NCBI GenBank assembly: GCA_965603495.1
Contig: CBFDDF010000004.1
Location: forward strand, 62,001 to 126,000
Length of the DNA stretch: 64,000 nt
Origin: Thiomicrorhabdus sp965603495
GTDB lineage: Bacteria; Pseudomonadota; Gammaproteobacteria; Thiomicrospirales; Thiomicrospiraceae
Reading direction: 5' to 3'
Below are positions 7,490-15,301 of this stretch, piece by piece. The stretch's first letter is position 1. Every line of letters starts with the position of its first letter. The notes below the pieces were generated by a model. It was not told the origin of the DNA and made no database searches. It saw only the letters and a list, made by a program, of their open reading frames with translations. The translations under genes were made by a program, and so were the position numbers.

Positions 7490-9751
7490 TTTGCAAGCCC
7501 CACCAGCACAGCCATCATCTTCTTGAGTGTCAGACGCACCATCACGCGTGTTATGGTAATACAGGGTTTTAAGCCCCATTTTATAGGCATAAAGCAGATC
7601 TTGCAGTACCAGCTTGATTGGAACCTTATCTTCATCAAAACGCGCTGGATCGTAGTTAGTATTGGATGAGATCGCTTGATCGACAAACTTTTGCATAATC
7701 CCAACCAATTGAATATAACCTTTATTGTTTGGGATGTGCCATAGCAATTCATATTGATCACGTAACTCTTTAAAGCCTGGTACAACTTGCTTCAATATTC
7801 CATCTTTTGAGGCTTTGACTGAAACATAACCTCGCGGCGGTTCAATGCCGTTGGTCGAGTTAGTGATTTGCGAAGAAGTTTCACAAGGCATTAAAGCGGT
7901 TAAGGTTGAGTTACGCAAACCGTGTTCTTTAATTTCATCGCGTAAGCCTTCCCAATCCAAATGTAGCGGTTCGTTGCAGACTTCATCCAACTCTTTTTTG
8001 TAGGTATCAATTGGAAGGATGCCTTTCGCATAGTTGGTGTCTTCATAATAACCACAAACACCTTGCTCTTTCGCCAGGTTATTAGAAGCTTTAAGTAGGT
8101 TGAACTGTATGGCTTCGAAGGTACGGTGCATTAAACCATTGGCAGAACCATCGGAATATTTAACATGGTTTTTAGCCAAGTAATAGGCCATATTGGTAAC
8201 GCCAACGCCTAAAGTTCTACGCCCCATACTTGAGCGACGAGCTGCTTCAACAGGGTAATCTTGATAATCTAATAAACTGTCCAGTGCGCGAACCACTAAA
8301 TTGGAAAGGCTTTCAAGTTCTTCCAGATTTTCAATCGCGCCTAAGTTAAAGGCAGATAGGGTGCATAGTGCAATCTCGCCCTCTGGATCATCAACTGAGT
8401 TCATCGGCGCAGTTGGTAGGGCAATTTCCAAACATAGGTTCGATTGACGAACTGGCGCTTTGCTTGGATCAAATGGACTGTGTGTGTTGCAGTGGTCAAC
8501 GTTTTGAATATAGATTCGACCAGTTTGCGCACGTTCCTGCGCCACAATGGTAAAGAGATCAATCGCTTTGACTTTCTTTTTACGAATCGAATCGTCGACT
8601 TCGTAAATTTTGTATAAGCGTTCAAACTCAACCTGGTCTTCAAAGAATGCATCATATAAGCCTGGTACATCTGATGGGCTGAATAAGGTGATGTCGCCGC
8701 CTTCAATCATGCGCTGGTACATCATCTTATTGAACTGTACGCCGTAATCTAAATGACGTGCACGATTCTCTTCAACCCCGCGGTTGTTTTTCAACACAAT
8801 CAAAGATTCAACTTCTAAATGCCAAAGCGGATAGAACAGGGTGGCGGCACCGCCACGAACCCCACCTTGAGAGCAGGATTTAACCGCTGTCTGAAAGTGT
8901 TTAATAAAAGGGATCAATCCTGTGTGATAAGCTTCACCACCGCGAATTTCACTGCCTAAGGCACGAATTCGACCAATGTTCACCCCAATGCCAGCACGTT
9001 GTGAAACGTATTTAACAATGGCTGAAGAGGTGGCGTTGATAGAGTCCAAAGAATCTCCACTCTCAATCAAAACGCATGAGCTGAACTGGCGAGTTGGCGT
9101 ACGTACCCCAGACATTATTGGGGTAGGTAACGAAAGCTTGAAGAGCGATGAAGCATCGTAAAAGTCTTTTACATATTGCAGACGATTCTCTACAGGGTAA
9201 TGGGCAAATAGACACATCGGAATCAGCATGTAGATAAACTGCGGGCTTTCATATATCTTGCCGGTCACACGGTTTTGAACCAGGTATTTACCTTCCAACT
9301 GCTTAACGGCAGCATAACTGAAGGTTAAATCGCGATCATGGTCCAAATAGCGGTCTAGTTCGTCAATGTCTTGCTTACTGTAATCTGTGATGATTTGCTT
9401 GTCGTAGTGACCACTGCTCACCATTTTATTGATATGCTCAAACAATGCAGGGGGTGTAAAGCGGTCAAAGGCTTTTTTGCGCAGGTGAAAAATGGCTAAG
9501 CGAGCAGATAAATGTTGGTAATCCGGTGCATTTTCTGAGATTAAATCAGCTGCCGATTTCACAATCGTTTCATGTATGTCTGAGGTGGTGATGCCATCAT
9601 AAAATTGGATGTGTGAGCGTAATTCTACTTCAGATACGGATACATTTTCTAAGCCTTCAGATGCCCATGTGATTACTCGATGGATCTTTTCTAAATTGAT
9701 AGGTTCTTTAGATCCGTCACGCTTAGAAACAAGAATATTTTGATTTTTCAT
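7484..9751 (-). CDS. nrdA: ribonucleoside-diphosphate reductase alpha subunit (class Ia)
   Basis: A 755-residue class Ia ribonucleotide reductase large subunit that makes deoxyribonucleotides with NrdB. The N-terminal ATP-cone matches E. coli NrdA closely (VSKRDG, HRVITWASEGLENVSVSEVE). Active-site cysteines appear in FSSCVLIE, SNLCLEIALPT and EIALCTLSAFNLGAI, and the C-terminal redox pair is in DDGCAGGACKL. The ATG at 9751 aligns with the E. coli start; a TTG 30 nt upstream is possible but less likely. No nrdB lies beside it within the window, which is unusual. The upstream region holds a candidate NrdR-box pair and DnaA boxes. The stop codon lies inside the outer stem of the structured hairpin element. 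Confidence 0.97.
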   Translation of the reverse strand: MKNQNILVSKRDGSKEPINLEKIHRVITWASEGLENVSVSEVELRSHIQFYDGITTSDIHETIVKSAADLISENAPDYQHLSARLAIFHLRKKAFDRFTPPALFEHINKMVSSGHYDKQIITDYSKQDIDELDRYLDHDRDLTFSYAAVKQLEGKYLVQNRVTGKIYESPQFIYMLIPMCLFAHYPVENRLQYVKDFYDASSLFKLSLPTPIMSGVRTPTRQFSSCVLIESGDSLDSINATSSAIVKYVSQRAGIGVNIGRIRALGSEIRGGEAYHTGLIPFIKHFQTAVKSCSQGGVRGGAATLFYPLWHLEVESLIVLKNNRGVEENRARHLDYGVQFNKMMYQRMIEGGDITLFSPSDVPGLYDAFFEDQVEFERLYKIYEVDDSIRKKKVKAIDLFTIVAQERAQTGRIYIQNVDHCNTHSPFDPSKAPVRQSNLCLEIALPTAPMNSVDDPEGEIALCTLSAFNLGAIENLEELESLSNLVVRALDSLLDYQDYPVEAARRSSMGRRTLGVGVTNMAYYLAKNHVKYSDGSANGLMHRTFEAIQFNLLKASNNLAKEQGVCGYYEDTNYAKGILPIDTYKKELDEVCNEPLHLDWEGLRDEIKEHGLRNSTLTALMPCETSSQITNSTNGIEPPRGYVSVKASKDGILKQVVPGFKELRDQYELLWHIPNNKGYIQLVGIMQKFVDQAISSNTNYDPARFDEDKVPIKLVLQDLLYAYKMGLKTLYYHNTRDGASDTQEDDGCAGGACKL

Positions 9752-9901
9752 GGGCAGTTTTTTAACCTGTGTATAAAGCAAATAAGAAATGTTTGTCTAT
9801 AAAATAATTAATAATTGAGTAAATTCATCAGCTTAGCAGTGCTTCTGTAAATGTAGTCTAATTACTTAGGGTATCTACTAGTACTTAGAATGGCTTTATA
9901 T

Positions 9902-9946
9902 ACTATATGTAGTAAGCATTATTCTTTTGAACAGCAAATATAGTGT
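9902..9946 (-). promoter_or_regulatory. candidate NrdR box pair upstream of nrdA
   Basis: ACTATATGTAGT (9902-9913) and, read on the reverse strand, ACACTATATTTGCTGT (9946-9931) resemble the NrdR box ACACWATATATWGTGT, with about 12 and 13 of 16 positions matching. The centres are 31 bp apart, the spacing typical of paired NrdR boxes. They lie 150-195 bp before the nrdA start. NrdR normally represses nrd genes when dATP/ATP is high. Confidence 0.65.
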
Positions 9947-10009
9947 ATTTTTGGGATTCATGCAAGCGTGGTTAATGTTTGTTTTAGGGTGATAAAATAC
10001 CTGTTTTTC

Positions 10010-10063
10010 TGTGGACAACTTGCATAATTAGCCTCGAAGTAGTGCATTGCGTCCTGTGGATAA
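10010..10063. promoter_or_regulatory. two DnaA-box-like 9-mers upstream of nrdA
   Basis: TGTGGACAA (10010-10018, one mismatch) and TGTGGATAA (10055-10063, perfect complement of TTATCCACA). In E. coli nrdAB is also controlled by DnaA. One perfect 9-mer is not rare by chance, so the support is the context. Nothing else was recognised in 9752-10328 apart from the NrdR boxes and an A-rich stretch near 10090-10110. Confidence 0.4.
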
Positions 10064-10328
10064 CTCTGTGTATGAGTTTCGATTTTCTTTGAAAAAAAAA
10101 TTAAAAAAAATCTATCATAGGGTATAAAAAAACTATGGCATATAAATGCAAAAATTCCTTGATATTGAGTGCAAAACAGTCTATTTAGAATACTTCAATT
10201 TAGCTCAGGTTTTCGGAAAAATCTAATTGTTTATGTGGTGTTGTTTTGACGTGCCTTTTAGATGAAGAGTAGTACGGGCAGAGTGCTTTTCGTAGGTCTA
10301 GAAGTGTGTTGGCGTGTACTAAGGCGGG

Positions 10329-10748
10329 CTAGTCTTTCATGCATTGTAGGAGTTGTTGTTCAAACACATTAAAATCAAAAGGTTGATCGGCTGCAATTAA
10401 CAGTTCCAGACGTGAATCTCGACGATACGCAATGTATTCTCTAGGTTTGTTGGTTAACCCACTGAAATAGCATCCAGGGCTTACCAGTACGGAAAACCCT
10501 TTGGTGCATTTGATAGTGACCAGGCCTGGTGATTTATTATCGGATCTATTTTGCTGATAGTGATTGAAATAGGGTTTGAATTCTAGTCCATTCAAAAATC
10601 TGGTTAGGCTCAAAAATCCCGCCAATCGATTGTGTGACGAGATCTTGTTGGTAAAAACGTTGCTGTAGGTTTGGGAGCTTAATTGGAATGTAAGGCAGTT
10701 ACAGAGATTCTTCACCTGTAATTCTATTTCGACCGTGGTTTTTGGCAT
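10329..10748 (-). CDS. hypothetical protein downstream of diguanylate cyclase
   Basis: I do not recognise this protein of about 139 residues. It has no clear signal peptide or membrane helix. The ATG at 10748 overlaps the end of the diguanylate cyclase gene by 50 nt; a GTG at 10715 would reduce the overlap to 17 nt and is equally plausible. It carries palindrome copy 3, translated as SPGLV. The C-terminal part (REYIAYRRDSRLELLIAADQ) looks like ordinary coding sequence. The overlap suggests co-expression with the cyclase. Confidence 0.55.
   Translation of the reverse strand: MPKTTVEIELQVKNLCNCLTFQLSSQTYSNVFTNKISSHNRLAGFLSLTRFLNGLEFKPYFNHYQQNRSDNKSPGLVTIKCTKGFSVLVSPGCYFSGLTNKPREYIAYRRDSRLELLIAADQPFDFNVFEQQLLQCMKD
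10519..10530. repeat. ACCAGGCCTGGT palindrome, copy 3
   Basis: Perfect copy inside the hypothetical gene at 10329-10748, encoding PGLV in that reverse-strand frame. Confidence 0.9.
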
Positions 10749-11736
10749 GATATAGCGCACTGTCCGCGCGCTGTACCAAATGCTCTAGCTCTTCGTTCAT
10801 CTGATACATAGCGACTCCGCCTGACACGCTTATTTTTAAAGGTTGATTATGGTTTTTAACAATAAGTTTTTTGGTTGAAATTTCCTGTCTGATATTGTCT
10901 GCAACTTTTAAGGCAGCGTTGTAATTGGTGTTAGGTAAGACGACCGCAAATTCTTCTCCGCCGATACGTGCGATATAATCGCGGCCTTTGGTCTCCGATG
11001 CGAGTAACTTAGCAATGTACCGCAAGGTACTGTCACCAATCAAGTGTCCAAATGTGTCATTGATGGTTTTAAAGAAATCTAAGTCCAGAATGATCAATGC
11101 AAAAGAAGACTGCTGTTCAATTGCTTCTTTGCTGACATGGTCTATAAAGCTGTTAAAACCTCTCCGGTTTGGGATGCCAGTGAGTTCATCCGTTTTGGCC
11201 AATTCATTGGCTTGCTGTAACTCTTCTTTTAATTGCTTAATCTCTGCGGCAGATTCAAGGACGCACTTTTGTAGTCTGTCGGCATCCGTAAAAAAGTCTT
11301 GCAAGGTTGGCATGACAACAGATTCGATTCTTTTACGTACTTTGTCAGGCAGGTTTTGTTTGACGATAAAATCGACCTCTTCGGTGATAACGGCTTGTTT
11401 GTATTGTGCGCTTTCACTCCAGGTATTAAGCTCTAAGATGAGGTTGCTTAAAAGCTCTCCAACTTCAGCTGTTGGGATTTGTAGGTTTAAAAATTGAGAG
11501 ATTAACTCGATGTACAGTACTTCTGCCGTTTCGTCATCATAGGAGTTGGTTTTTAATGACTCTTCAATCCGTTTGCTAAACGCGGGGTCAATATTAATTA
11601 GGTATTCATACATAATGGAATAATGGATAGGGTTAAGCTGGACTTTTAAGTCTTCAAGGATTTTTAGGGTCTGAACAGCCATATCATTATTGTTTTGATA
11701 GCGTTCAATAAGATTGTAGCTTTTCTGCTTTGCCAT
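10699..11736 (-). CDS. soluble diguanylate cyclase (GGDEF domain)
   Basis: A 345-residue protein with no membrane helix. The N-terminal part (about 1-170) is predicted helical; the GGDEF domain begins near residue 175. Signatures are LDLDFFKTINDTFGH and RIGGEEFAVVLPN, so catalysis of cyclic di-GMP synthesis is expected. The inhibition-site position reads KGRD instead of RxxD, so product feedback may be weak. The start at 11736 lacks a good ribosome-binding site, so the true start could be further in. It is the second cyclase in the window; no EAL or HD-GYP phosphodiesterase is present. Confidence 0.88.
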   Translation of the reverse strand: MAKQKSYNLIERYQNNNDMAVQTLKILEDLKVQLNPIHYSIMYEYLINIDPAFSKRIEESLKTNSYDDETAEVLYIELISQFLNLQIPTAEVGELLSNLILELNTWSESAQYKQAVITEEVDFIVKQNLPDKVRKRIESVVMPTLQDFFTDADRLQKCVLESAAEIKQLKEELQQANELAKTDELTGIPNRRGFNSFIDHVSKEAIEQQSSFALIILDLDFFKTINDTFGHLIGDSTLRYIAKLLASETKGRDYIARIGGEEFAVVLPNTNYNAALKVADNIRQEISTKKLIVKNHNQPLKISVSGGVAMYQMNEELEHLVQRADSALYHAKNHGRNRITGEESL

Positions 11737-11948
11737 GCGAGGAGACCATTAGATATAATTAAAGGCTTATATTCTTAAGTTTATATGTGCAGAAAGCAAG
11801 TGGTTATGTCGAAAGAGGTTGATATATTAGTGGAATATCTTAATTTGGCGTGACTGGAGAGTATAAGTTCTTAGGTCGTACTGGAAAATAGCTGGGCTGA
11901 AGTTCAGGTGAATTTAAATCCGATTGCCGGAGGTTAATTAAAACTAAA

Positions 11949-11983
11949 CCCTTTAAGTCCAGGCTCAACTTGGATTTAAAGGG
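11949..11983 (-). terminator. terminator of the DUF2892 gene
   Basis: A stem of about 15 bp (CCCTTTAAGTCCAGG paired with a copy bearing one wobble) is followed on the reverse strand by a T-rich tract, just past the stop of the small membrane protein gene. Confidence 0.7.
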
Positions 11984-11994
11984 AGGGCAAGTTA

Positions 11995-12195
11995 TTAGTC
12001 ACGTTTAACGGTGCTATGGAGTGGGCAGGTTTGTATGCCTATGATGGTGTAAAGAGGGCACCACTTTAATAAGCCAGTTGCCAAAGGAATCAGTCCAATA
12101 TATCCCCAAACGCCAATGATTTCAAAGTAAGCCAAGCCGATTAAAAGTAATCCCAATATAATTCTGATAATACGATCTAAAAATCCTACATTCAT
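11995..12195 (-). CDS. DUF2892 (YgaP-like) small membrane protein
   Basis: A 66-residue protein with two hydrophobic helices. The pattern MNVGFLDRIIRIILGLLLI followed by GLLKWCPLYTIIGI is the DUF2892 / YgaP membrane domain. This domain is often fused to rhodanese or thioredoxin-like modules, and a related N-terminal stretch occurs in the protein at 51691-52344. Here it stands alone. ATG at 12195 with a good GGAGTACATT ribosome-binding site. Function unknown. Confidence 0.85.
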   Translation of the reverse strand: MNVGFLDRIIRIILGLLLIGLAYFEIIGVWGYIGLIPLATGLLKWCPLYTIIGIQTCPLHSTVKRD

Positions 12196-12309
12196 AATGT
12201 ACTCCTTAGTTGGTCAGAGGGTTCTTCAGTCGGCAAGCGACTTTTGCGGAGGCCTCTAATTAATCAATTGTTATTTTTAGGGTACGTGCAATATACTCAC
12301 GCTATCTTG

Positions 12310-12330
12310 CACACACAATAGGTATGTGTG
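12310..12330. promoter_or_regulatory. inverted repeat upstream of the ModE-like gene
   Basis: CACACA and TGTGTG arms separated by nine bases lie 52 bp before the GTG start of the regulator. This could be an autoregulatory operator; it does not resemble the E. coli ModE site. Confidence 0.3.
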
Positions 12331-12381
12331 ATTAAGATGTATTATAAGTGTAAATACAGACATCAATAAAGGAAAGACTCC

Positions 12382-12804
12382 GTGCCAGATTCTGAGAGTA
12401 AAGCCAAGCTCGCTGTTGAGGGGAAAGCAAAGCTGCCAGGCGAAGCTTATTCACCTAAAATACGTGCGCGTTTTTGGATAGTCGGTGATACGACCAATGA
12501 AATCGAGGGGAGTTCTGAGGGTTATGTCGGAATAGGGCGTATTGAACTGCTTGAGAATATCGAGAGGCTTGGCTCAATGAGTCAGGCGGCCAAAGCCATG
12601 GGGATGTCCTATAAGAAAGCCTGGAAACTCGTTCAGGATCTTAATGGAATGTACGCTGAGCCTTTGGTGGTTAAAGAGCATGGCGGTAAATCCGGCGGGG
12701 GGACGCAGTTGACTGATAGGGGTAGAACCTTGATTTTAGAGTTTAGAGCGCTAGAAAAAGAGCTGACGGTGTTTTTAGAAGCTCAATCAAGCAAGATTCT
12801 TTAA
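12382..12804 (+). CDS. ModE N-terminal-domain (winged HTH) transcriptional regulator
   Basis: A 140-residue protein that is mostly one winged helix-turn-helix like the N-terminal domain of ModE. The motif GRIELLENIERLGSMSQAAKAMGMSYKKAWKLVQDLN is followed by GGKSGGGTQLTDRGRTLI, the typical wing. It has no molybdate-binding TOBE domains, so it either senses something else or binds DNA only. GTG start after AAAGGAAAG. It lies just upstream of the TorF-like porin gene, but that gene has its own sigma-54 promoter. No molybdate transport genes are nearby. Confidence 0.85.
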   Translation: MPDSESKAKLAVEGKAKLPGEAYSPKIRARFWIVGDTTNEIEGSSEGYVGIGRIELLENIERLGSMSQAAKAMGMSYKKAWKLVQDLNGMYAEPLVVKEHGGKSGGGTQLTDRGRTLILEFRALEKELTVFLEAQSSKIL

Positions 12805-12828
12805 ATGCTAAGGTTGCAGGCTCTGATT

Positions 12829-12844
12829 TGGTGCAGACGCACCA
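12829..12844. promoter_or_regulatory. inverted repeat, possible enhancer site for the sigma-54 promoter
   Basis: TGGTGC-AGAC-GCACCA, a perfect 6-bp inverted repeat about 85 bp upstream of the -24 element. The half-site is that of NtrC-type enhancers but in the opposite arrangement, so the binding protein is unknown. Confidence 0.45.
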
Positions 12845-12927
12845 CATGTGTTGTGCGGCAGTGACTAAAAACCTTTTGTTTTAAGATATCTCCCCTGTAT
12901 AAGGGGGTTGGCTGGCGCTTTTGGTTT

Positions 12928-12944
12928 TTGGCACGCCCATTGCT
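12928..12944 (+). promoter_or_regulatory. sigma-54 (RpoN) promoter of the TorF-like porin gene
   Basis: TTGGCACGCCCATTGCT matches the sigma-54 consensus TGGCACG-N4-TTGCW with the correct 10-bp gap between GG and GC. It lies 48 bp before the start codon at 12992, leaving a leader of about 35 nt. Transcription should need an enhancer-binding activator. Confidence 0.85.
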
Positions 12945-12991
12945 AAGTGTTGTTCGAGATTTTTAATTTATTATTGTTTGGAGAAGAAAAA

Positions 12992-13666
12992 ATGAAAAAA
13001 GCATTTCAACTAAAAACGTTATTACTATCTATGGCCGTTGCTGGTGCAGCAACTGTGGCAATCGCTCCTGCAGTCGCTCAAGCAGGTGTTTCTGCAAATA
13101 TTGGTATGGTTTCAAACTATATTTTCCGTGGTGTTGAGCAAACAGAAAGCGCATCTGCTTCTGCTGGTTTAGATTTTGAAAGCGATTCAGGGTTTTATAT
13201 TGGTACTTGGGCTGCTGATGTTGAAAGTGGTCTAGAGTATGATTTATACGGTGGATGGGCTGGTGAGTTTGAAGGTGTTTCTCTTGGTTTAGGGGCTTCT
13301 GGTTACTATTACACTGATACCGCGTTTGATTCTGCGTATGAAGAAGTTAACCTTTCTGTTGGATACGGCATGTTTACTGTAGGTTATGATAAGGGTACTT
13401 ATAAGCCAGCTGCTGGTGATGTAGATTATGACCATAAATATCTAAGTCTGGCATATGAAGACTTCTCTGCAACAGTTGGTCTTAATGACGGTGATATCGA
13501 TACATCTGATGATGCGCTTACTTATTTTGATTTAGGGTATTCAACTGAATTGGCGGCTGGTTTAGATGGTTCGATTAATTTGATAACAACTACTTCGGAA
13601 GATGATACGGTAAAAGACCAGTCTTATTTGGTTCTTGGTGTATCAAAATCATTTGATTTAATGTAA
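12992..13666 (+). CDS. TorF-family putative porin (Gcw_chp)
   Basis: A 224-residue outer membrane protein. Residues 1-31 form a signal peptide with a lysine-rich start and cleavage near AVAQAG. The mature part begins VSANIGMVSNYIFRGVEQTE, the hallmark of TorF/Gcw_chp proteins, and continues as alternating amphipathic strands with many Gly, Tyr and Asp residues, ending in Leu-Met. The ATG at 12992 follows GGAGAAGAAAAA and was preferred over an upstream in-frame start. It is expected to form a beta-barrel; the transported compound is not known. Control by sigma-54 suggests nitrogen, C4-acid or similar regulation. Confidence 0.88.
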   Translation: MKKAFQLKTLLLSMAVAGAATVAIAPAVAQAGVSANIGMVSNYIFRGVEQTESASASAGLDFESDSGFYIGTWAADVESGLEYDLYGGWAGEFEGVSLGLGASGYYYTDTAFDSAYEEVNLSVGYGMFTVGYDKGTYKPAAGDVDYDHKYLSLAYEDFSATVGLNDGDIDTSDDALTYFDLGYSTELAAGLDGSINLITTTSEDDTVKDQSYLVLGVSKSFDLM

Positions 13667-13694
13667 TCCGTTTGGATTAAGTTGATCAAAGCTT

Positions 13695-13722
13695 AAAAAG
13701 CCAGCGTAATGCTGGCTTTTTT
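13695..13722 (+). terminator. terminator of the TorF-like porin gene
   Basis: Stem AAAAAGCCAGC / GCTGGCTTTTTT with loop GTAAT, 28 nt past the stop codon. Confidence 0.9.
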
Positions 13723-13761
13723 GTGCCTAAAGCAAAAGCGATAACTTGTTGAGTGTGAGTT

Positions 13762-13773
13762 ACCAGGCCTGGT
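13762..13773. repeat. ACCAGGCCTGGT palindrome, copy 4
   Basis: Perfect copy between the porin terminator and the rplM promoter. Confidence 0.9.
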
Positions 13774-13804
13774 TGAATTAAGTTGATAAATAGGTGTAAG
13801 AGTC

Positions 13805-13833
13805 TTGCTTACATTCTTATAACTGGGTATAAT
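13805..13833 (+). promoter_or_regulatory. sigma-70 promoter of rplM-rpsI
   Basis: TTGCTT (13805-13810), a 17-bp spacer and consensus TATAAT (13828-13833). It lies about 125 bp before rplM, leaving a leader long enough for autogenous control. Confidence 0.75.
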
Positions 13834-13892
13834 CTCCGGCTTGTTAATCCCTTCCCCCTTATTGCCCGTTAAAACAGTAAGTGGATTTATTG

Positions 13893-13911
13893 ATTAACAA
13901 TGATTGTTAAT
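13893..13911 (+). promoter_or_regulatory. leader hairpin upstream of rplM
   Basis: A perfect 8-bp stem ATTAACAA/TTGTTAAT with a 3-nt loop in the rplM 5' leader. L13 is known to repress its own operon in E. coli through the leader; that this hairpin serves that purpose is only a suggestion. Confidence 0.35.
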
Positions 13912-13959
13912 GAGTGAATCTTTTGGATTTGGATTATTTAAATTATTTAGGAACAAATT

Positions 13960-14388
13960 ATGAAAACATTTGTTGCAAAACCAGCTGAAGTTAAACATGA
14001 CTGGTATATTGTAGATGCTGAAGGTAAAACTTTAGGTCGTATGGCGGCTGAAATCGCTGCTCGTTTACGTGGTAAGCATAAGCCAGAATATACTCCGCAT
14101 ACAGATTGTGGCGATTACATTGTTGTAATCAACGCAGACAAGTTTGTTGTAACGGGTACTAAGCGTAAGAATAAGTTGTATCAACACCATACAGGTTATA
14201 TCGGTAGCTTAAAAACAACTAACCTTGAAACGTTACTTGTCAAAGCGCCTGAACGTCCAGTCGAGTTCGCAGTTAAGGGTATGTTGCCAAGAGGGCCATT
14301 AGGCCGCGCAATGTTTAAAAAGCTAAAAGTATATGCAGGTTCTGAACATCCGCATACTGCTCAGCAGCCTATCACGCTTGACTTGTAA
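13960..14388 (+). CDS. rplM: 50S ribosomal protein L13
   Basis: 142 residues, the usual length. The sequence begins MKTFVAKPAEVKHDWYIVDA and contains GKTLGRMAAEIAARLRGKHK and MLPRGPLGRAMFKKLKVY, all typical of L13. It is an assembly protein of the large subunit. It is followed 14 nt later by rpsI, the standard two-gene operon. Codon use is that of a strongly expressed gene. Confidence 0.98.
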   Translation: MKTFVAKPAEVKHDWYIVDAEGKTLGRMAAEIAARLRGKHKPEYTPHTDCGDYIVVINADKFVVTGTKRKNKLYQHHTGYIGSLKTTNLETLLVKAPERPVEFAVKGMLPRGPLGRAMFKKLKVYAGSEHPHTAQQPITLDL

Positions 14389-14402
14389 GAAGGATTATTA
14401 AA

Positions 14403-14795
14403 ATGGCAACAGAACAATACTACGGAACAGGTCGTCGTAAAAGCTCAGTAGCTCGTGTATTTTTACGCGCAGGTACTGGGAAGATGATGGTAAACGGTCG
14501 TGAAATCGCAGAGTTTTTCGCTCGTGAAACAGATCTAATGTTAATCAATCAGCCTTTAGAAGCGACTGCAAGTCTAGAACAGTTTGATGCTTTCATCACT
14601 GTTGCTGGTGGTGGAACGACTGGCCAGGCTGGCGCAATTCGTCACGGAATTTCTCGTGCACTAGTTGTCTATGATGAAGCAAATCGTCCTACTTTACGTA
14701 CACGTGGTTTATTAACGCGTGATGCACGTCAAGTTGAGCGTAAGAAAGTGGGTCTGCGTAAAGCACGTCGTCGTCCACAGTTCTCAAAGCGTTAA
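14403..14795 (+). CDS. rpsI: 30S ribosomal protein S9
   Basis: 130 residues, full length. It starts with YYGTGRRKSSVARVFLRAGTG and ends with the basic tail ARRRPQFSKR that reaches the decoding centre. It is the second gene of the rplM-rpsI operon, with a good AGAAGGATTATTAAA ribosome-binding region. Confidence 0.98.
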   Translation: MATEQYYGTGRRKSSVARVFLRAGTGKMMVNGREIAEFFARETDLMLINQPLEATASLEQFDAFITVAGGGTTGQAGAIRHGISRALVVYDEANRPTLRTRGLLTRDARQVERKKVGLRKARRRPQFSKR

Positions 14796-14824
14796 TATAT
14801 TTATATATAACCTTTTGGTTCAAC

Positions 14825-14851
14825 AAAAAACCCGCTTCGGCGGGTTTTTTT
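14825..14851 (+). terminator. terminator of rplM-rpsI
   Basis: Stem AAAAAACCCGC with a TTCG tetraloop and GCGGG plus T run, 30 nt after the rpsI stop. Confidence 0.95.
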
Positions 14852-15221
14852 ATGTCTGTCATTTTAGTTAACAATAGAGCGTTGGGTTTTTAGGGTGAAT
14901 CTATTTGTTTGAGTGGTGCTGATTCAAGTATGTTGGCGTGTGCATTATATGGTGTGGGTTTACAGTATGGAAATGTCGTTGCTTGAATGTCCGGGCATGA
15001 GTATGTGCTAGGGAATATACTTTGGATAGCTCAAAGGTTGTTAGGAACTTTTCAGGCAATTTGGCGTTGGAGTTTAAGTGGAGGTTTATTAGGGTTGGGT
15101 TGTTTGTGGAGTTCTGATGGTCGTTGGAATCTGGAATGCTAGCTAATTGCTGGGTTTGCGGGTATTTGTGTTGCAAAAAAACAACATGACGATGTTTTGT
15201 GGTTTTTTTACAAACAAACCC

Positions 15222-15250
15222 TTGCGGTACGTAATGATAGTCCTTATAGT
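15222..15250 (+). promoter_or_regulatory. sigma-70 promoter of the major porin gene
   Basis: TTGCGG (15222-15227), 17-bp spacer, TATAGT (15245-15250), about 50 bp before the porin start. The rest of the interval 14852-15221 holds no convincing gene. Confidence 0.65.
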
Positions 15251-15301
15251 CATTCCCAAGCCAGCACATGCCGGCGTTTAACCAATTTAAGGATTTCAAA
15301 A

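Noticed and set aside
10010..10140. Possible chromosomal replication origin (DnaA-like boxes plus A-rich stretch)
   Set aside because: Only one perfect and one imperfect box, no cluster, no dnaA, dnaN, gidA or parAB nearby. Regulation of nrdA explains them better.
14901..15299. 132-codon reverse reading frame before the porin gene
   Set aside because: His/Asn-rich low-quality composition, no family match, and it overlaps the porin promoter on the other strand.
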